Assembly: GCF_025665335.1 (NCBI RefSeq)
Contig: NZ_CP106869.1
Span: 1,142,501 to 1,206,500, forward strand
From: Xanthomonas sp. AM6
GTDB lineage: Bacteria > Pseudomonadota > Gammaproteobacteria > Xanthomonadales > Xanthomonadaceae
DNA length: 64,000 nt
Direction: 5' to 3'
The notes below the pieces were generated by a model, which searched no databases, was not told the DNA's origin, and was given only the letters and a program-made list of their open reading frames with translations. Both the position numbers and the translations under genes were made by a program. Shown here piece after piece: positions 45,752 to 57,167 of the stretch; position 1 is the first letter of the stretch; every line of letters begins with the position of its first letter.

Positions 45752-47730
45752 TGGGCCGGGATTCGCGATTGGGGATTGGGGATTCGCAAGAGCCGTTGCC
45801 CACGACGGACGCGAAAGGGGACGGGGCCGCATTTGCGAATCCCCAATCCCCAATCCCCAATCCCGGCTCCATCGCCGCCTACCTGCAGCAGCACGAACAG
45901 AAACCGCTGCTGCGCTTCATCACCTGCGGCAGCGTCGACGACGGCAAGAGCACGCTGATCGGGCGGCTGCTGTACGACAGCAAGCGCCTGTTCGACGACC
46001 AGCTGGCCGCGCTCAGCGCCGACAGCAAGCGCCACGGCACCCGCGGCGGCGAGATCGATTACGCGCTGCTGCTCGACGGCCTGGCCGCCGAGCGCGAACA
46101 GGGCATCACCATCGACGTGGCCTACCGCTACTTCGATACCGACCGGCGCAAGTTCATCGTCGCCGACTGCCCCGGCCACGAGCAGTACACCCGCAACATG
46201 GCCACCGGCGCCTCCACCGCCGACGTGGCGGTGGTGCTGGTCGATGCGCGCAAGGGCCTGCTGACCCAGACCCGCCGCCACAGCTACATCGTCTCCCTGC
46301 TCGGCATCCGCCACGTGGTGCTGGCGGTGAACAAGATGGACCTGATCGGCTTCGACCAGGCCACCTTCGACGCGATCGCGGACAGCTACCAGGCGCTGGC
46401 CGCGCAGCTGGGCATCGCCCAGGTGCAGTGCATCCCGTTGTCGGCGCTGGACGGCGACAACCTGTCGCAGCGCTCCGCGCGCACGCCGTGGTACGCCGGC
46501 CCGGCGCTGCTCGAACATCTGGAGGGCCTGGACCTGGCCGCGCGCGACGCCGACAGCGGCCTGCGCCTGCCGGTGCAGTGGGTCAACCGCCCCCACCAGC
46601 AGTTCCGCGGCTTCGCCGGCACGCTCGCGGCCGGCCAGGTGCGCCCGGGCGATGCGGTGGTGGTGCTGCCGTCGGCGCGCCGCTCCACGGTGGCGCGGGT
46701 GCTCGACGGCAACGGCGACGTGGAACTGGCGGTGGCCGGGCAGGCGGTGACGCTGACCCTGGCCGACGAGATCGACATCAGCCGCGGCGACGTCATCGCC
46801 GCCGCCGGCGACCCGCCGGAGGTGGCCGACCAGTTCGCCGCGCACGTGCTGTGGATGGACGATGCCGCGCTGCTGCCGGGGCGCCCGTACTGGCTGAAGC
46901 TCGGCACCCGCACCGTGTCGGCCAGCGTCAGCGAGATCAAGCACCGCATCGACGTGAACACGCAGGAGCGGCTGGCGGCCAAGCGCCTGGAACTCAACGA
47001 GGTCGGCTACTGCAACCTGGCGCTGGACGAGCCGGTCGCGTTCGAGCCGTACGCGCGCAACCGCGCGCTCGGCGGGTTCATCCTGATCGACCGGCAGAGC
47101 AACGCCACCGTCGCCGCCGGCACGCTGGACTTCGCGCTGCGCCGCGCCGGCAACGTGCACTGGCAGCACCTGGACGTGGACAAGGCGGCGCGCGCGCGGA
47201 TCAAGGGCCAGGCGCCGAAGGTGCTGTGGTTCACCGGGCTGTCCGGCGCCGGCAAGTCGACCATCGCCAACCTGGTGGAGAAGCGGCTGCACGCGCAGGG
47301 CCGGCACACCTTCCTGCTCGACGGCGACAACGTGCGCCACGGCCTCAACCGCGATCTGGGCTTCACCGACGAGGACCGGGTGGAGAACATCCGCCGCGTC
47401 GCCGAGGTGGCCAGGCTGATGGCCGATGCCGGGCTGATCGTGCTGGTCAGCTTCATCTCCCCGTTCCGCGCCGAGCGGGCGATGGCGCGCTCGCGTTTCG
47501 AGGACGGCGAGTTCGTCGAAGTGTTCGTCGACGTGCCGCTGCACGTGGCCGAAGCGCGCGACGTGAAGGGGCTGTACGCCAAGGCCCGCGCCGGGCAGAT
47601 CCCGAACTTCACCGGCATCGATTCGCCGTACGAGCCGCCGGCGCAGCCGGAGCTGCACCTGCAGGCCGACGGCGACAACGCCGAGGCGCTGGCGGCGCGG
47701 GTGCTGGCTTGGCTCGACGCGCGCGACTGA
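45751..47730 (+). CDS. cysNC: Bifunctional sulfate adenylyltransferase subunit 1/APS kinase
   Basis: 659 residues. The first part is the EF-Tu-like GTPase CysN: G1 GSVDDGKST (60-68), G3 [12 protein letters not shown], and G4 NKMD, followed by two beta-barrel domains. The second part is APS kinase: P-loop GLSGAGKS (496-503), then [14 protein letters not shown] and the PAPS-binding [16 protein letters not shown]. It makes APS and then PAPS, the substrate of CysH. The first 40 residues ([13 protein letters not shown] to PNPGS) are encoded by heptad repeats and look unrelated to the family; the core starts at about residue 50. The mRNA can fold into a long hairpin there. Confidence 0.97.
   Translation: MGRDSRLGIGDSQEPLPTTDAKGDGAAFANPQSPIPNPGSIAAYLQQHEQKPLLRFITCGSVDDGKSTLIGRLLYDSKRLFDDQLAALSADSKRHGTRGGEIDYALLLDGLAAEREQGITIDVAYRYFDTDRRKFIVADCPGHEQYTRNMATGASTADVAVVLVDARKGLLTQTRRHSYIVSLLGIRHVVLAVNKMDLIGFDQATFDAIADSYQALAAQLGIAQVQCIPLSALDGDNLSQRSARTPWYAGPALLEHLEGLDLAARDADSGLRLPVQWVNRPHQQFRGFAGTLAAGQVRPGDAVVVLPSARRSTVARVLDGNGDVELAVAGQAVTLTLADEIDISRGDVIAAAGDPPEVADQFAAHVLWMDDAALLPGRPYWLKLGTRTVSASVSEIKHRIDVNTQERLAAKRLELNEVGYCNLALDEPVAFEPYARNRALGGFILIDRQSNATVAAGTLDFALRRAGNVHWQHLDVDKAARARIKGQAPKVLWFTGLSGAGKSTIANLVEKRLHAQGRHTFLLDGDNVRHGLNRDLGFTDEDRVENIRRVAEVARLMADAGLIVLVSFISPFRAERAMARSRFEDGEFVEVFVDVPLHVAEARDVKGLYAKARAGQIPNFTGIDSPYEPPAQPELHLQADGDNAEALAARVLAWLDARD
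45756..45866. repeat. Heptad inverted repeat inside the start of cysNC
   Basis: 34-nt arms, 45756-45789 and 45833-45866, pair with only two mismatches around a 43-nt loop; 23 bp (45767-45789 with 45833-45855) are perfect. It begins 5 bases after the cysNC start codon, so it is translated as residues 2-39 of CysNC. Confidence 0.92.
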
Positions 47731-47968
47731 AGCCCGGCCAGGGCACGGTCTGGGCGCTGGCGGTCATCCTGGCCTACCCGTATTCCACCCGCCGCCGCGA
47801 TGCCCGCGGCGCCTGGGCCGCGGCGTCGGGCGCATTCCGCATTGCGGCCCGCGATGGCCGCCGCCGGCGGCGCGTGGCGCTGCCTGCAAGGGTCGTTGGT
47901 CATGCCCGGCGCGTAGCAACGATCGTCACGTGGCCCCGTTAAACTGGACTGAACCTCATGTGCCCGGG

Positions 47969-49072
47969 ATGCCCATGCCGCACCGACCACGCGCCGGCGT
48001 CCGCCTGGCGTGCCTCGTCTCGCTGTCCATCGCGCTGACCGGCTGCGGCAAGCCGCCGGCGCCGGCGCCGTCCGCCGCGGCGATCCCGGTGACGCTGCAG
48101 ACGGTGGCGGTGCGGCCGTGGAGCGACAGCCTGTCGTCGCTGGGCACGGTCAAGGCGCGCGAGTCGGTGACGCTGACCGCCAAGGTCAGCGAGATCGTGG
48201 AGCGGGTGCATTTCGACAGCGGCCAGGAGGTGGCCGCCGGCACCCCGCTGGTGACGCTGCGCGGGCAGGGCCAGCAGGCCGCGCTGCGCGAGGCCGAGGC
48301 CACCTTCACCGAGGCCGAGCAGCTGTACCGGCGGCAGAGCGAGCTGGTCGGGCGGCAGCTGGTGTCCAAGGCGCAGCTGGACACCCAGCGCGCGCTGCGC
48401 GATGCGGCCGAGGCGCGGGTGCTGCAGATGCGCGCGGACATCGGCGACCGCAGCGTGCGCGCGCCGTTCGCCGGCGTGCTCGGCCTGCGCCAGATCAGCC
48501 CCGGCGCGCTGCTGACCCCGGATGCGACGATCGCCACGCTCGACGACGTGGCGCGGGTCTACGTGGACTTCCAGGTGCCGGAGGCGGCGATGGCCTCGGT
48601 GGCGGTCGGCGACAAGGTCAGCGGCGCCAGCGTGGCCTATCCGGGGCGCAGCTTCGACGGCGCGGTCAGCACCGTCGATGCGCGCGTGGACAGCGCCACC
48701 CGCGCGATCACCGTGCGCGCCGATTTCGACAACGCCGACCGCGCGCTGCGCCCGGGCATGCTGATGGACGTGCGCCTGTACCGGCCGCAGCGGCAGGCGC
48801 TGGTGATCCCGGAGATCGCGGTGGTGCAGGTGGGCCGCGAAGCGTTCGTGTACCGGGTCGGCGCCGGCGGCAAGGTCGAGCGCGCCGACGTGCGCACCGG
48901 CGTGCGCCGCAGCGGCCTGGTCGAGATCCTGGATGGGCTGGCCGCCGGCCAGCGCATCGTCGTCGACGGCACCGGCAAGCTGCGCCCGGGCGTGGCGGTG
49001 GTCGACACCGCCGCCGCCGCCGCGGCGGCCGGCGCCGGCGGCGCGAACGGCGCGGCGGACAGCGCCCGATGA
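47969..49072 (+). CDS. RND efflux periplasmic adaptor (membrane fusion protein)
   Basis: 367 residues. An N-terminal signal peptide ends in a lipobox (LTGC), so it is a lipoprotein. A lipoyl-like domain (RVHFDSGQEVAAGTPLVTLR) and a helical hairpin (EATFTEAEQLYRRQSELVGR, then QLVSKAQLDTQRALRDAAEA) follow, with the beta-barrel (RAPFAGVLGLRQISPGALLT, then YVDFQVPEA) after them. The C-terminus is Ala-rich and low in complexity. It links the RND pump 49069-52194 to an outer membrane channel (not in the window). Its stop overlaps the pump start by four bases. The start could be ATG 47969 or 47975. Confidence 0.93.
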   Translation: MPMPHRPRAGVRLACLVSLSIALTGCGKPPAPAPSAAAIPVTLQTVAVRPWSDSLSSLGTVKARESVTLTAKVSEIVERVHFDSGQEVAAGTPLVTLRGQGQQAALREAEATFTEAEQLYRRQSELVGRQLVSKAQLDTQRALRDAAEARVLQMRADIGDRSVRAPFAGVLGLRQISPGALLTPDATIATLDDVARVYVDFQVPEAAMASVAVGDKVSGASVAYPGRSFDGAVSTVDARVDSATRAITVRADFDNADRALRPGMLMDVRLYRPQRQALVIPEIAVVQVGREAFVYRVGAGGKVERADVRTGVRRSGLVEILDGLAAGQRIVVDGTGKLRPGVAVVDTAAAAAAAGAGGANGAADSAR

Positions 49073-52000
49073 AGCTGTCCGACGTCTCGATCACGCGGCC
49101 GGTGTTCGCCGCGGTGATGAGCCTGCTGCTGGTGGTGCTGGGGGTGATGGCGTACAGCCGGCTGACCCTGCGCGAACTGCCGGCGATCGATCCGCCGATC
49201 GTCTCGGTCGAGGTGCGCTATCCCGGCGCGTCGGCGGCGGTGGTGGAAAGCCGCATCACCCAGGTGCTGGAGGACGCGCTGGCCGGCATCGAAGGCATCG
49301 AGACGATCGAGGCGCGCAGCTCCAACGGCGTGGCCGACATCAGCATCGAGTTCCGCGCCAGCCGCGACATCGAGGCGGCCGCCAACGACGTGCGCGACGC
49401 GGTCAGCCGGGTGCTGGACCGCATGCCCGACGAGGCCGACCCGCCGGAGATCGCCAAGGTCGAGGCCGACGCCGACGCCATCCTGTGGCTCAACATGAGC
49501 TCCAGCACGATGGACGCGCTGCAGCTGTCCGACTACGCCGAGCGCTACGTGGTCGACCGCCTGTCCAGCATCGACGGCGTGGCCCAGGTGCGTCTGGGCG
49601 GGCGCCAGCGCTACGCGATGCGGATCTGGCTGGAGCGCGACCAGCTGGCCGCGCGCGGGCTCACCGTGGCCGACGTGGAAGCGGCGCTGGCGCGCGAGAA
49701 CGTGGAGCTGCCGGCCGGGCGGCTGGAATCGGCCGACCGCGACTTCACCCTGCGCGTGGAGCGCGGCTACCGCGCGCCGGCGGACTTCGCCGCGATCCCG
49801 CTGCGCAAGGGCAGCGACGGCTACGTGGTGCGGCTGGGCGACGTGGCCAAGGTGGAGCTGGCCTCGGCCGAGCGCCGCGCCTACTTCCGCAGCAACGGCG
49901 TGCCCAACGTCGGCCTGGGCATCGTCAAGACTTCCACCGCCAACAGCCTGGACGTGGCCCGCGCCGCGCGCGCGGCCGCGCAGCAGATCCAGCAGACCCT
50001 GCCCAAGGGCACCAACATCTTCGTCGCCTTCGACACCACCGTGTTCATCGACGCCTCGGTGGAGCGCGTGTACCACACCCTGATCGAGGCGGTGGTGCTG
50101 GTGCTGGTGGTGATCTGGCTGTTCCTGGGCAGCGTGCGCGCCGCGCTGATCCCGGCGGTGACGGTGCCGGTGTGCCTGATCGCCGCGTTCATCGCGCTGT
50201 ACGCGTTCGGCTTCTCGATCAACCTGCTGACCCTGCTCGCGCTGGTGCTGTGCATCGGCCTGGTGGTGGACGATGCGATCGTGGTGGTGGAGAACATCCA
50301 GCGCCGCGTGGACCTGGGCGAGCCGGCGCTGGTCGCCGCGCGCCGCGGCACCGCGCAGGTGGCGTTCGCGGTGATCGCCACCACCGCGGTGCTGGTGGCG
50401 GTGTTCCTGCCGGTGGGCTTCCTGGAGGGCAACACCGGGCGCCTGTTCCGCGAGCTGGCGGTGGCGTTGGCCGCGGCGGTGGCGATCTCCGCCTTCGTCG
50501 CGCTGACGCTGACGCCGATGATGTCGTCCAAGCTGCTCAAGGCGCACGCCAAGGAGAAACCCAACCGAGTGCACGGCTGGATCGAGGCGCGGCTGCAGGG
50601 CATCAGCGACCGCTACCGGCGCACGCTCGAGCGCCACGTCGGCCGCTACTGGCTGTTCGGCGCGCTGATGCTGGCGGCGGTCGCGGCCAGCGCGCTGCTG
50701 GCGCGGAGCATTCCCTCGGAGCTGGCGCCGGCGGAGGACCGCGGTTCGTTCCAAGTCATGGTCGATGCGCCGGAGGGCGCCGGCTTCGACTACACCGTGG
50801 GGCAGATGCACCAGGTGGAGCGCATCCTCGACCGCCACCGCGGGCAGGACAAGCCGATCCAGCGCGCCAACCCGCGCGTGCCGGGCAGTTTCGGCGCCAG
50901 CGAGGAGATGCATACCGGCCGGGTCAGCGTGTTCCTGCAGGACTGGGGCCAGCGCGACGTGGCCACCGCCGACGTCGCCGCGCAGCTGCAGCAGGAACTG
51001 GCCGCGCTGCCGGGCGTGCGTGCGCGCACCCAGGTCGGCGGCGGCCTAGTCAGCGGCCGCGGGCAGCCGTTCCAGATCGTGCTCGGCGGCCCCGACTACG
51101 CCGAGATCGCGCAGTGGCGCGACCGCATCCTGGCGCGCATCGGCGACAACCCCGGCCTGGTCGGCGCCGATTCGGACTACAAGGAAACCCGGCCGCAGAT
51201 GCGCGTGGAGATCGACCGCCAGCGCGCCGCCGACCTGGGCGTGCCGGTCACCGAGATCGGCCGCGCGCTGGAGACGCTGATGGGCGCGCGCCAGGTCACC
51301 ACCTTCGTCGACAACGGCGAGGAATACGACGTGATGCTGCAGGCCAGCCGCGACGGCCGCGCCACCCCGGACGACCTGGCCGCGATCCGCGTGCGTGCCG
51401 ACGGCGGCCAGCTGATCCCGCTGTCCAACCTGGTGACGCTGCGCGAGGTCGCCGAACCGGGCAACCTGCACCGCTTCAACCGGCTGCGCGCGATCACCAT
51501 CAACGCCGGCCTGGCCCCGGGCTATCCGCTCGGCGAGGCGATCGCCTGGGCGCAGCAGGTGGCGCGCCAGGAGTTGCCGGACTATGCGCAGATCGACTGG
51601 AAGGGCGAATCGCGCGAATACCAGAAGGCCGGCGGCGCGGTGCTGCTGACCTTCGCGCTGGCGCTGCTGATCGTGTACCTGGTGCTGGCGGCGCAGTTCG
51701 AGAGCTTCATCCATCCGCTGGTGATCATGCTGACCGTGCCGCTGGGCGTGCTCGGCGCGCTGATCGGCCTGGCGCTCAGCGGCGGCACGCTAAACCTGTT
51801 CAGCCAGATCGGCATCGTCATGCTGGTCGGGCTGGCGGCCAAGAACGGCATCCTGATCGTGGAGTTCGCCAACCAGTTGCGCGACGAGGGCCGCAGCGTG
51901 CGCGCGGCCATCGTCGAGTCGGCGGCGGTGCGGCTGCGGCCGATCCTGATGACCTCGCTGGCCACCGTGGTCGGCGCGATCCCGCTGGTGGCCGCCGGCG

Positions 52001-52194
52001 GCCCGGGCTCGGCCAGCCGCGCCACCATCGGCATCGTGGTGATCTTCGGGGTGTCGGTGTCCACGCTGCTGTCGCTGTTCGTGGTGCCGGCGTTCTATGC
52101 ACTGCTGGCGCCGTACACGCGCTCGCCGGACGCGGTGAAGCAGCGGCTGCAGCAACTGGAGGCGCAGACGCCGCCGGTGGGCGGCCACGCCTGA
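49069..52194 (+). CDS. RND-family multidrug efflux pump, inner membrane
   Basis: 1041 residues, HAE1/AcrB-like. TM1 is near residues 10-28, followed by the pore domain (DPPIVSVEVRYPGASAAVVE). TM4 contains the proton-relay aspartates in LVVDDAIVVVENIQ, and the second half is a repeat of the first, with TM segments near 850-1010 (LVGLAAKNGILIVEFANQLR). It exports drugs, dyes or metabolites using the proton gradient. It is translationally coupled to the adaptor gene upstream. No outer membrane factor gene follows in this window, so the pump must share one from elsewhere. Substrate not shown by sequence. Confidence 0.96.
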   Translation: MKLSDVSITRPVFAAVMSLLLVVLGVMAYSRLTLRELPAIDPPIVSVEVRYPGASAAVVESRITQVLEDALAGIEGIETIEARSSNGVADISIEFRASRDIEAAANDVRDAVSRVLDRMPDEADPPEIAKVEADADAILWLNMSSSTMDALQLSDYAERYVVDRLSSIDGVAQVRLGGRQRYAMRIWLERDQLAARGLTVADVEAALARENVELPAGRLESADRDFTLRVERGYRAPADFAAIPLRKGSDGYVVRLGDVAKVELASAERRAYFRSNGVPNVGLGIVKTSTANSLDVARAARAAAQQIQQTLPKGTNIFVAFDTTVFIDASVERVYHTLIEAVVLVLVVIWLFLGSVRAALIPAVTVPVCLIAAFIALYAFGFSINLLTLLALVLCIGLVVDDAIVVVENIQRRVDLGEPALVAARRGTAQVAFAVIATTAVLVAVFLPVGFLEGNTGRLFRELAVALAAAVAISAFVALTLTPMMSSKLLKAHAKEKPNRVHGWIEARLQGISDRYRRTLERHVGRYWLFGALMLAAVAASALLARSIPSELAPAEDRGSFQVMVDAPEGAGFDYTVGQMHQVERILDRHRGQDKPIQRANPRVPGSFGASEEMHTGRVSVFLQDWGQRDVATADVAAQLQQELAALPGVRARTQVGGGLVSGRGQPFQIVLGGPDYAEIAQWRDRILARIGDNPGLVGADSDYKETRPQMRVEIDRQRAADLGVPVTEIGRALETLMGARQVTTFVDNGEEYDVMLQASRDGRATPDDLAAIRVRADGGQLIPLSNLVTLREVAEPGNLHRFNRLRAITINAGLAPGYPLGEAIAWAQQVARQELPDYAQIDWKGESREYQKAGGAVLLTFALALLIVYLVLAAQFESFIHPLVIMLTVPLGVLGALIGLALSGGTLNLFSQIGIVMLVGLAAKNGILIVEFANQLRDEGRSVRAAIVESAAVRLRPILMTSLATVVGAIPLVAAGGPGSASRATIGIVVIFGVSVSTLLSLFVVPAFYALLAPYTRSPDAVKQRLQQLEAQTPPVGGHA

Positions 52195-52453
52195 GCGCGG
52201 CGCCGGCGCGGTTTCGGCGCGCGCCCGGGGGAGGCCAGGCCAGCGGCGGCGGCGCGCGGCACGGCGCCTGGAGCAGCTGCACTGCGCGGCGATCACCGCG
52301 CCGGCGAAATGGCGCCGCACGAACTGGCGGCCGGCCTGGTCCATGCGCTGGCGCCGCTGTGCGGGTGCGGCGCACGCCCGCCGTGGCGCGGCAGGCGGAC
52401 AGGCGCGCGCCGCGGACGTTATGCTCGGCCGCTCATCCGCACGAGCACCGCCG

Positions 52454-53011
52454 ATGCCCGATGACACCAGCACCGCCGCCTGGCGCGACCTGCGCCTGAG
52501 CGCCGACGACATGCAGCTGCGCCGCTGGCGCGGCGACGATCTCGATGCGCTGCTGCGCCATGCCGACGATGCGCAGGTGGTGCGCGGGCTCAGCGAGCGC
52601 TTCCCGCATCCCTACACCCGCGCCGACGGCGAGGCGTTCCTGGGCGGGCGCGTGGTCGACCTGGGCCACCCGGTGCTGGCGATCGAGATCGATGGCGAGG
52701 CCTGCGGCGGCATCGCCCTGCGCCCCGGCCAGGGCGAGCGCGCGCACGCGGCCGAACTGGGCTATTGGCTGGGGCGCCGGCACTGGGGCCAGGGGCGGAT
52801 GACGCGGATCGTCGCCGCCTACCTGGACTGGGCGGTTCCCGCGCTCGGGCTGGCGCGCGTGGAGGCCACGGTGCTGGAAGGCAATCCCGCCTCGATGCGG
52901 GTGCTGGAGAAGAACGGTTTTCTGCGCGAAGGCATACGCCGCAGCGCGCTGCGCAAGCAGGGACGCCTGCACGACCTGCACCTGTTCGGCCGCGTGCACC
53001 TGCCGGAGTGA
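52454..53011 (+). CDS. GNAT acetyltransferase, RimJ/RimL-like
   Basis: 185 residues. LRRWRGDDLDALLRHADDAQ at the N-terminus, the acetyl-CoA pyrophosphate loop LGYWLGRRHWGQGRM (about residues 100-114) and LARVEATVLEGNPASMRVLE followed by KNGF are the RimJ/RimL signatures. Such enzymes acetylate protein N-termini or amino compounds. The ATG at 52454 fits the usual start. It is a single gene; the RND pump ends 259 bp upstream with no obvious element between. The substrate cannot be told. Confidence 0.9.
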   Translation: MPDDTSTAAWRDLRLSADDMQLRRWRGDDLDALLRHADDAQVVRGLSERFPHPYTRADGEAFLGGRVVDLGHPVLAIEIDGEACGGIALRPGQGERAHAAELGYWLGRRHWGQGRMTRIVAAYLDWAVPALGLARVEATVLEGNPASMRVLEKNGFLREGIRRSALRKQGRLHDLHLFGRVHLPE

Positions 53012-53099
53012 GCCCTGCATTTCGCAGTCATCGCCGATTCATGCACAATCGAGCCAGTCCCCTGTCGCGGGGCCTCCTTCTTGCGCTTCGGGGAATTGC

Positions 53100-54614
<1,515 letters not shown>

Positions 54615-55043
54615 GCGCTGCGCGGGCGCGGGGTCGCGCCCGCGTCGTCCGGCCGGCAGCGCCGAGGTGCGCGCATGCGCGAGGCGCGGCAGTGCCGGCG
54701 CCGTGTCGCGATGCATCGCATGGGCGCAGGAGCGTATCGCCGGCGCGCACGTGCCTGGTGTGGCGAAGCCGGCGGACGTTCGCACGCGGCCTGGCCACCG
54801 CGTTCGAGCGGGATCGCGACAGGGTCTGCCCGCCGCCGACCGCGCGGACCGGGCGTGCGGCGGCGCTGAGCCGCGCGCGCAGCCGTTTTCCACCGGCTAC
54901 GCCAGGATGAGCGAAAATCACCGGGTCGCGCCGCCATGGCGCGTTGCCATTGCGGTCCAGGAGACCTTGCCCATGCGCCATGCCCTTTCCTTCCCGAGCG
55001 CCGCCGCCGGCGCGCCGGGCGCCATGTTGCCGAGCGTGCGGCG
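54615..55043. other. Intergenic region, no clear gene
   Basis: 429 bp between the AGCS transporter and the methyltransferase gene. It contains a hairpin right after the transporter and otherwise nothing I can support; open frames on either strand are Arg/Ala-rich and look like by-products of high GC. Confidence 0.4.
54621..54644 (+). terminator. Hairpin after AGCS gene, no T-tract
   Basis: CGCGGGCGCG-GGGT-CGCGCCCGCG is a perfect 10-bp stem with a 4-nt loop, 6 bp after the stop codon. It lacks a following T-tract, so it is only a likely terminator. Confidence 0.45.
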
Positions 55044-55871
55044 ATGAACAATCCCTGGGGCAAGAGCCCGCGCGGCCCGCGCCCGCCGGCAGCGCCGGAA
55101 CGCGCCGCCGCCGCGCCGCGCGCAGCCGACGCCAATCGCGGCGAACTGCGCCTGTACGGGCTCAACGCGGTGCGCGCGGTGCATGCGCGCCGGCCCGAGG
55201 CGATCCGCAAGCTGTACCTGGCCGAGGCGCGGATCCCGGCGCTGCAGCCCTTGCTCAAGTGGTGCGCGGCCAACCGCGTCGGCTACCGGATCGTGGACGA
55301 GGCCGATCTGAACAAGCTCGCGTCCAGCGCGCACCACGAAGGCGTGGTCGCCGACGTGCTGCGCGAGGACGCCTTGCCGCTGGCGGCATGGCTGCAGGCG
55401 CTGGCCCCGGGCCCGGCGCTGGCGCTGTGGCTGGACGGCGTCGGCAATCCGCACAATTTCGGCGCGATCCTGCGCTCGGCCGCGCATTTCGGCGCCGCCG
55501 CGATCCTGCTGCCGGACACGGCGACGCTGGCGCTGTCCGGCGCCGCCGCGCGCGTGGCAGAAGGCGGCGCCGAGGCGGTGCCGCTGGTGCGGCTGCCGCC
55601 GGCGCCGCAGGCGCTGGCGCAATTGCGCGCGGCCGGCTTCGCGCTGGCGGCGACGCTGGTGGACGGCGGCGGGGACGTGTTCGCCGCGGCGCTGCCGCCG
55701 CGCCTGGTGTACGTGATGGGCGCCGAGCGCGAGGGCATGGACCGCGATTTCGCGCAGGCCTGCGAACTGCGCCTGTCGATCCCCGGCAGCGGCGCGGTGG
55801 AGAGCCTCAACGTCGCCGCCGCCACCGCGGTGCTGCTCGGCGCCTGGCGCAGCCGCGTCGCGCAGCGGTAG
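55044..55871 (+). CDS. SpoU/TrmH-family RNA 2'-O-methyltransferase
   Basis: 275 residues. The N-terminal substrate-binding domain (YGLNAVRAVHARRPEAIRKL) is followed by the SPOUT catalytic domain with motif 1 NPHNFGAILRSAAHFG, motif 2 VYVMGAEREGM and motif 3 LSIPGSGAVESLNVAAATAV. These bind SAM in a trefoil knot and methylate 2'-OH groups of tRNA or 23S rRNA (TrmH or RlmB group). The first 25 residues are Ala/Pro-rich. The ATG at 55044 is preferred; the frame stays open upstream but has no conservation. The exact target RNA cannot be told. Confidence 0.93.
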   Translation: MNNPWGKSPRGPRPPAAPERAAAAPRAADANRGELRLYGLNAVRAVHARRPEAIRKLYLAEARIPALQPLLKWCAANRVGYRIVDEADLNKLASSAHHEGVVADVLREDALPLAAWLQALAPGPALALWLDGVGNPHNFGAILRSAAHFGAAAILLPDTATLALSGAAARVAEGGAEAVPLVRLPPAPQALAQLRAAGFALAATLVDGGGDVFAAALPPRLVYVMGAEREGMDRDFAQACELRLSIPGSGAVESLNVAAATAVLLGAWRSRVAQR

Positions 55872-56031
55872 CGCCGCGCTGGCCGGCGTTGGCACGGGCG
55901 TCGCCAATAAACCGGGTGAAAATGCGGGTTGAGCGGGTTGCCTGCAGCGATGGAGTGGCGACCGCTGCGACTGCGCTCGTGACGGCGCAGTGCGGCCAGG
56001 CATTGCCCGCAACGCGAGTGGAAAAGCGCCG

Positions 56032-57102
56032 CTAGCCAGCCGCCTGCGGCGGCGGCGCGTCGGCGGGCCGCGCGGTCGAGCCGCGCGCCACCAGCGTGTA
56101 CTTCATCACCTGGTGGACGCCGCGGTTGGGCAGGCCGTCGCGGCGCTGGCGGATCTCGCTGAGCAGCAGCGCCACCGCGGCGCGGCCCATCGCGGTGACC
56201 GGCTGGTGGATGGTGGTCAGCTCGGGCCAGATCGTGGTCGCCACCGGGGTGTCGTCGAAGCCGGCGATCGACAGGTCCTCGGGCACGCGCAGGCGCAGGC
56301 TGTAGGCGATGGCCACCGCCGCGGCGGCCATGTCGTCGTTGCTGCACAGGATCGCGGTGGGGCGCGGCGCCGCCTGCAGCAGCGCGGTCGCGGCGAGCAG
56401 CCCGGAGCGGTAGGTGAACAGGCCTTCGGCCACGCGCGTGTCGGCGACCGCCAGCCCGGCCTCGGCCATGGTGTCGAAGAACGCGCGGCTGCGCAGCGCG
56501 CTCGGGGTGTGCTTGGGGTCGCCGCTGATGAAGCCGATGTCGCGGTGGCCGAGTTCGAGCAGGTGCCGGGTGATCGCGCAGGCCGCCTGGTAGTCGTCGA
56601 TGCGTACCGAACTGACGCCCGGCATCGGCGCGCCGGTGGCCACGGCGACGACCGGGATGCCGCGCGCGTCCAGTTCCTCGATGGTCTGCTGCGAGTCGCA
56701 CAGCGGCGGCGGCAGGATCACCCCGTCCACGCCGGCTTCGAGCAGGCGCTCGGTCGCGGCGCGCTGGCTGCCCATGTCGTCGCTCTTCTCAACCAGCACC
56801 TGGCTGCCGTCCAGGCTGCTCTGCTCGAGGATGCCGAGCATGAACTGGTTGAGATAGGCCGCGCTGGGGTTGCTGTACAGCACGCCGATCCGCGCCAGGC
56901 TGGCGGTGCGCAGCGAGCGCCCGGCGAGGTTGGGCCGGTAGCCCAGCGTCTTGATCGAGGCCTCGACGCGCTCGCGCATCGCCGCGCCTACCCGCGGGTG
57001 GCGGTTGATCACGCGCGAGGCGGTCATCGGCGAGACGCCCGCGTGCCGCGCCACATCCAGCAGCGTTACCGCCGAGCCTGCACGACCTTGCCGTTTGCCC
57101 AT
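56032..57102 (-). CDS. LacI-family transcriptional regulator
   Basis: 356 residues from ATG 57102. The N-terminal HTH and hinge are VTLLDVARHAGVSPMTASRV followed by NRHPRVGAAMRERVEASIKT. The periplasmic-binding-like core shows the dimer and effector-site landmarks (AILCSNDDMAAAAVAIAYSL, LSIAGFDDTPVA). The hinge-to-core stretch RTASLARIGVLYSNPSAAYL is of the GntR/Gluconate type. It is the last of two minus-strand genes (M28 peptidase 65 bp upstream), and no sugar genes are next to it, so its target is not known. The C-terminus is Pro/Ala-rich. Confidence 0.93.
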   Translation of the reverse strand: MGKRQGRAGSAVTLLDVARHAGVSPMTASRVINRHPRVGAAMRERVEASIKTLGYRPNLAGRSLRTASLARIGVLYSNPSAAYLNQFMLGILEQSSLDGSQVLVEKSDDMGSQRAATERLLEAGVDGVILPPPLCDSQQTIEELDARGIPVVAVATGAPMPGVSSVRIDDYQAACAITRHLLELGHRDIGFISGDPKHTPSALRSRAFFDTMAEAGLAVADTRVAEGLFTYRSGLLAATALLQAAPRPTAILCSNDDMAAAAVAIAYSLRLRVPEDLSIAGFDDTPVATTIWPELTTIHQPVTAMGRAAVALLLSEIRQRRDGLPNRGVHQVMKYTLVARGSTARPADAPPPQAAG

Positions 57103-57167
57103 CTTGGTCCTGGCGTTGCGAGAAAGGGAAGGGGCCTGCACGCAGCCCCCGCGGCAGGCGTGGCAGC

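Noticed and set aside
45756-45866. Riboswitch or attenuator in front of cysNC
   Set aside because: The hairpin lies inside the coding frame and consists of the same heptads found at unrelated genes, so it is better read as a dispersed repeat.
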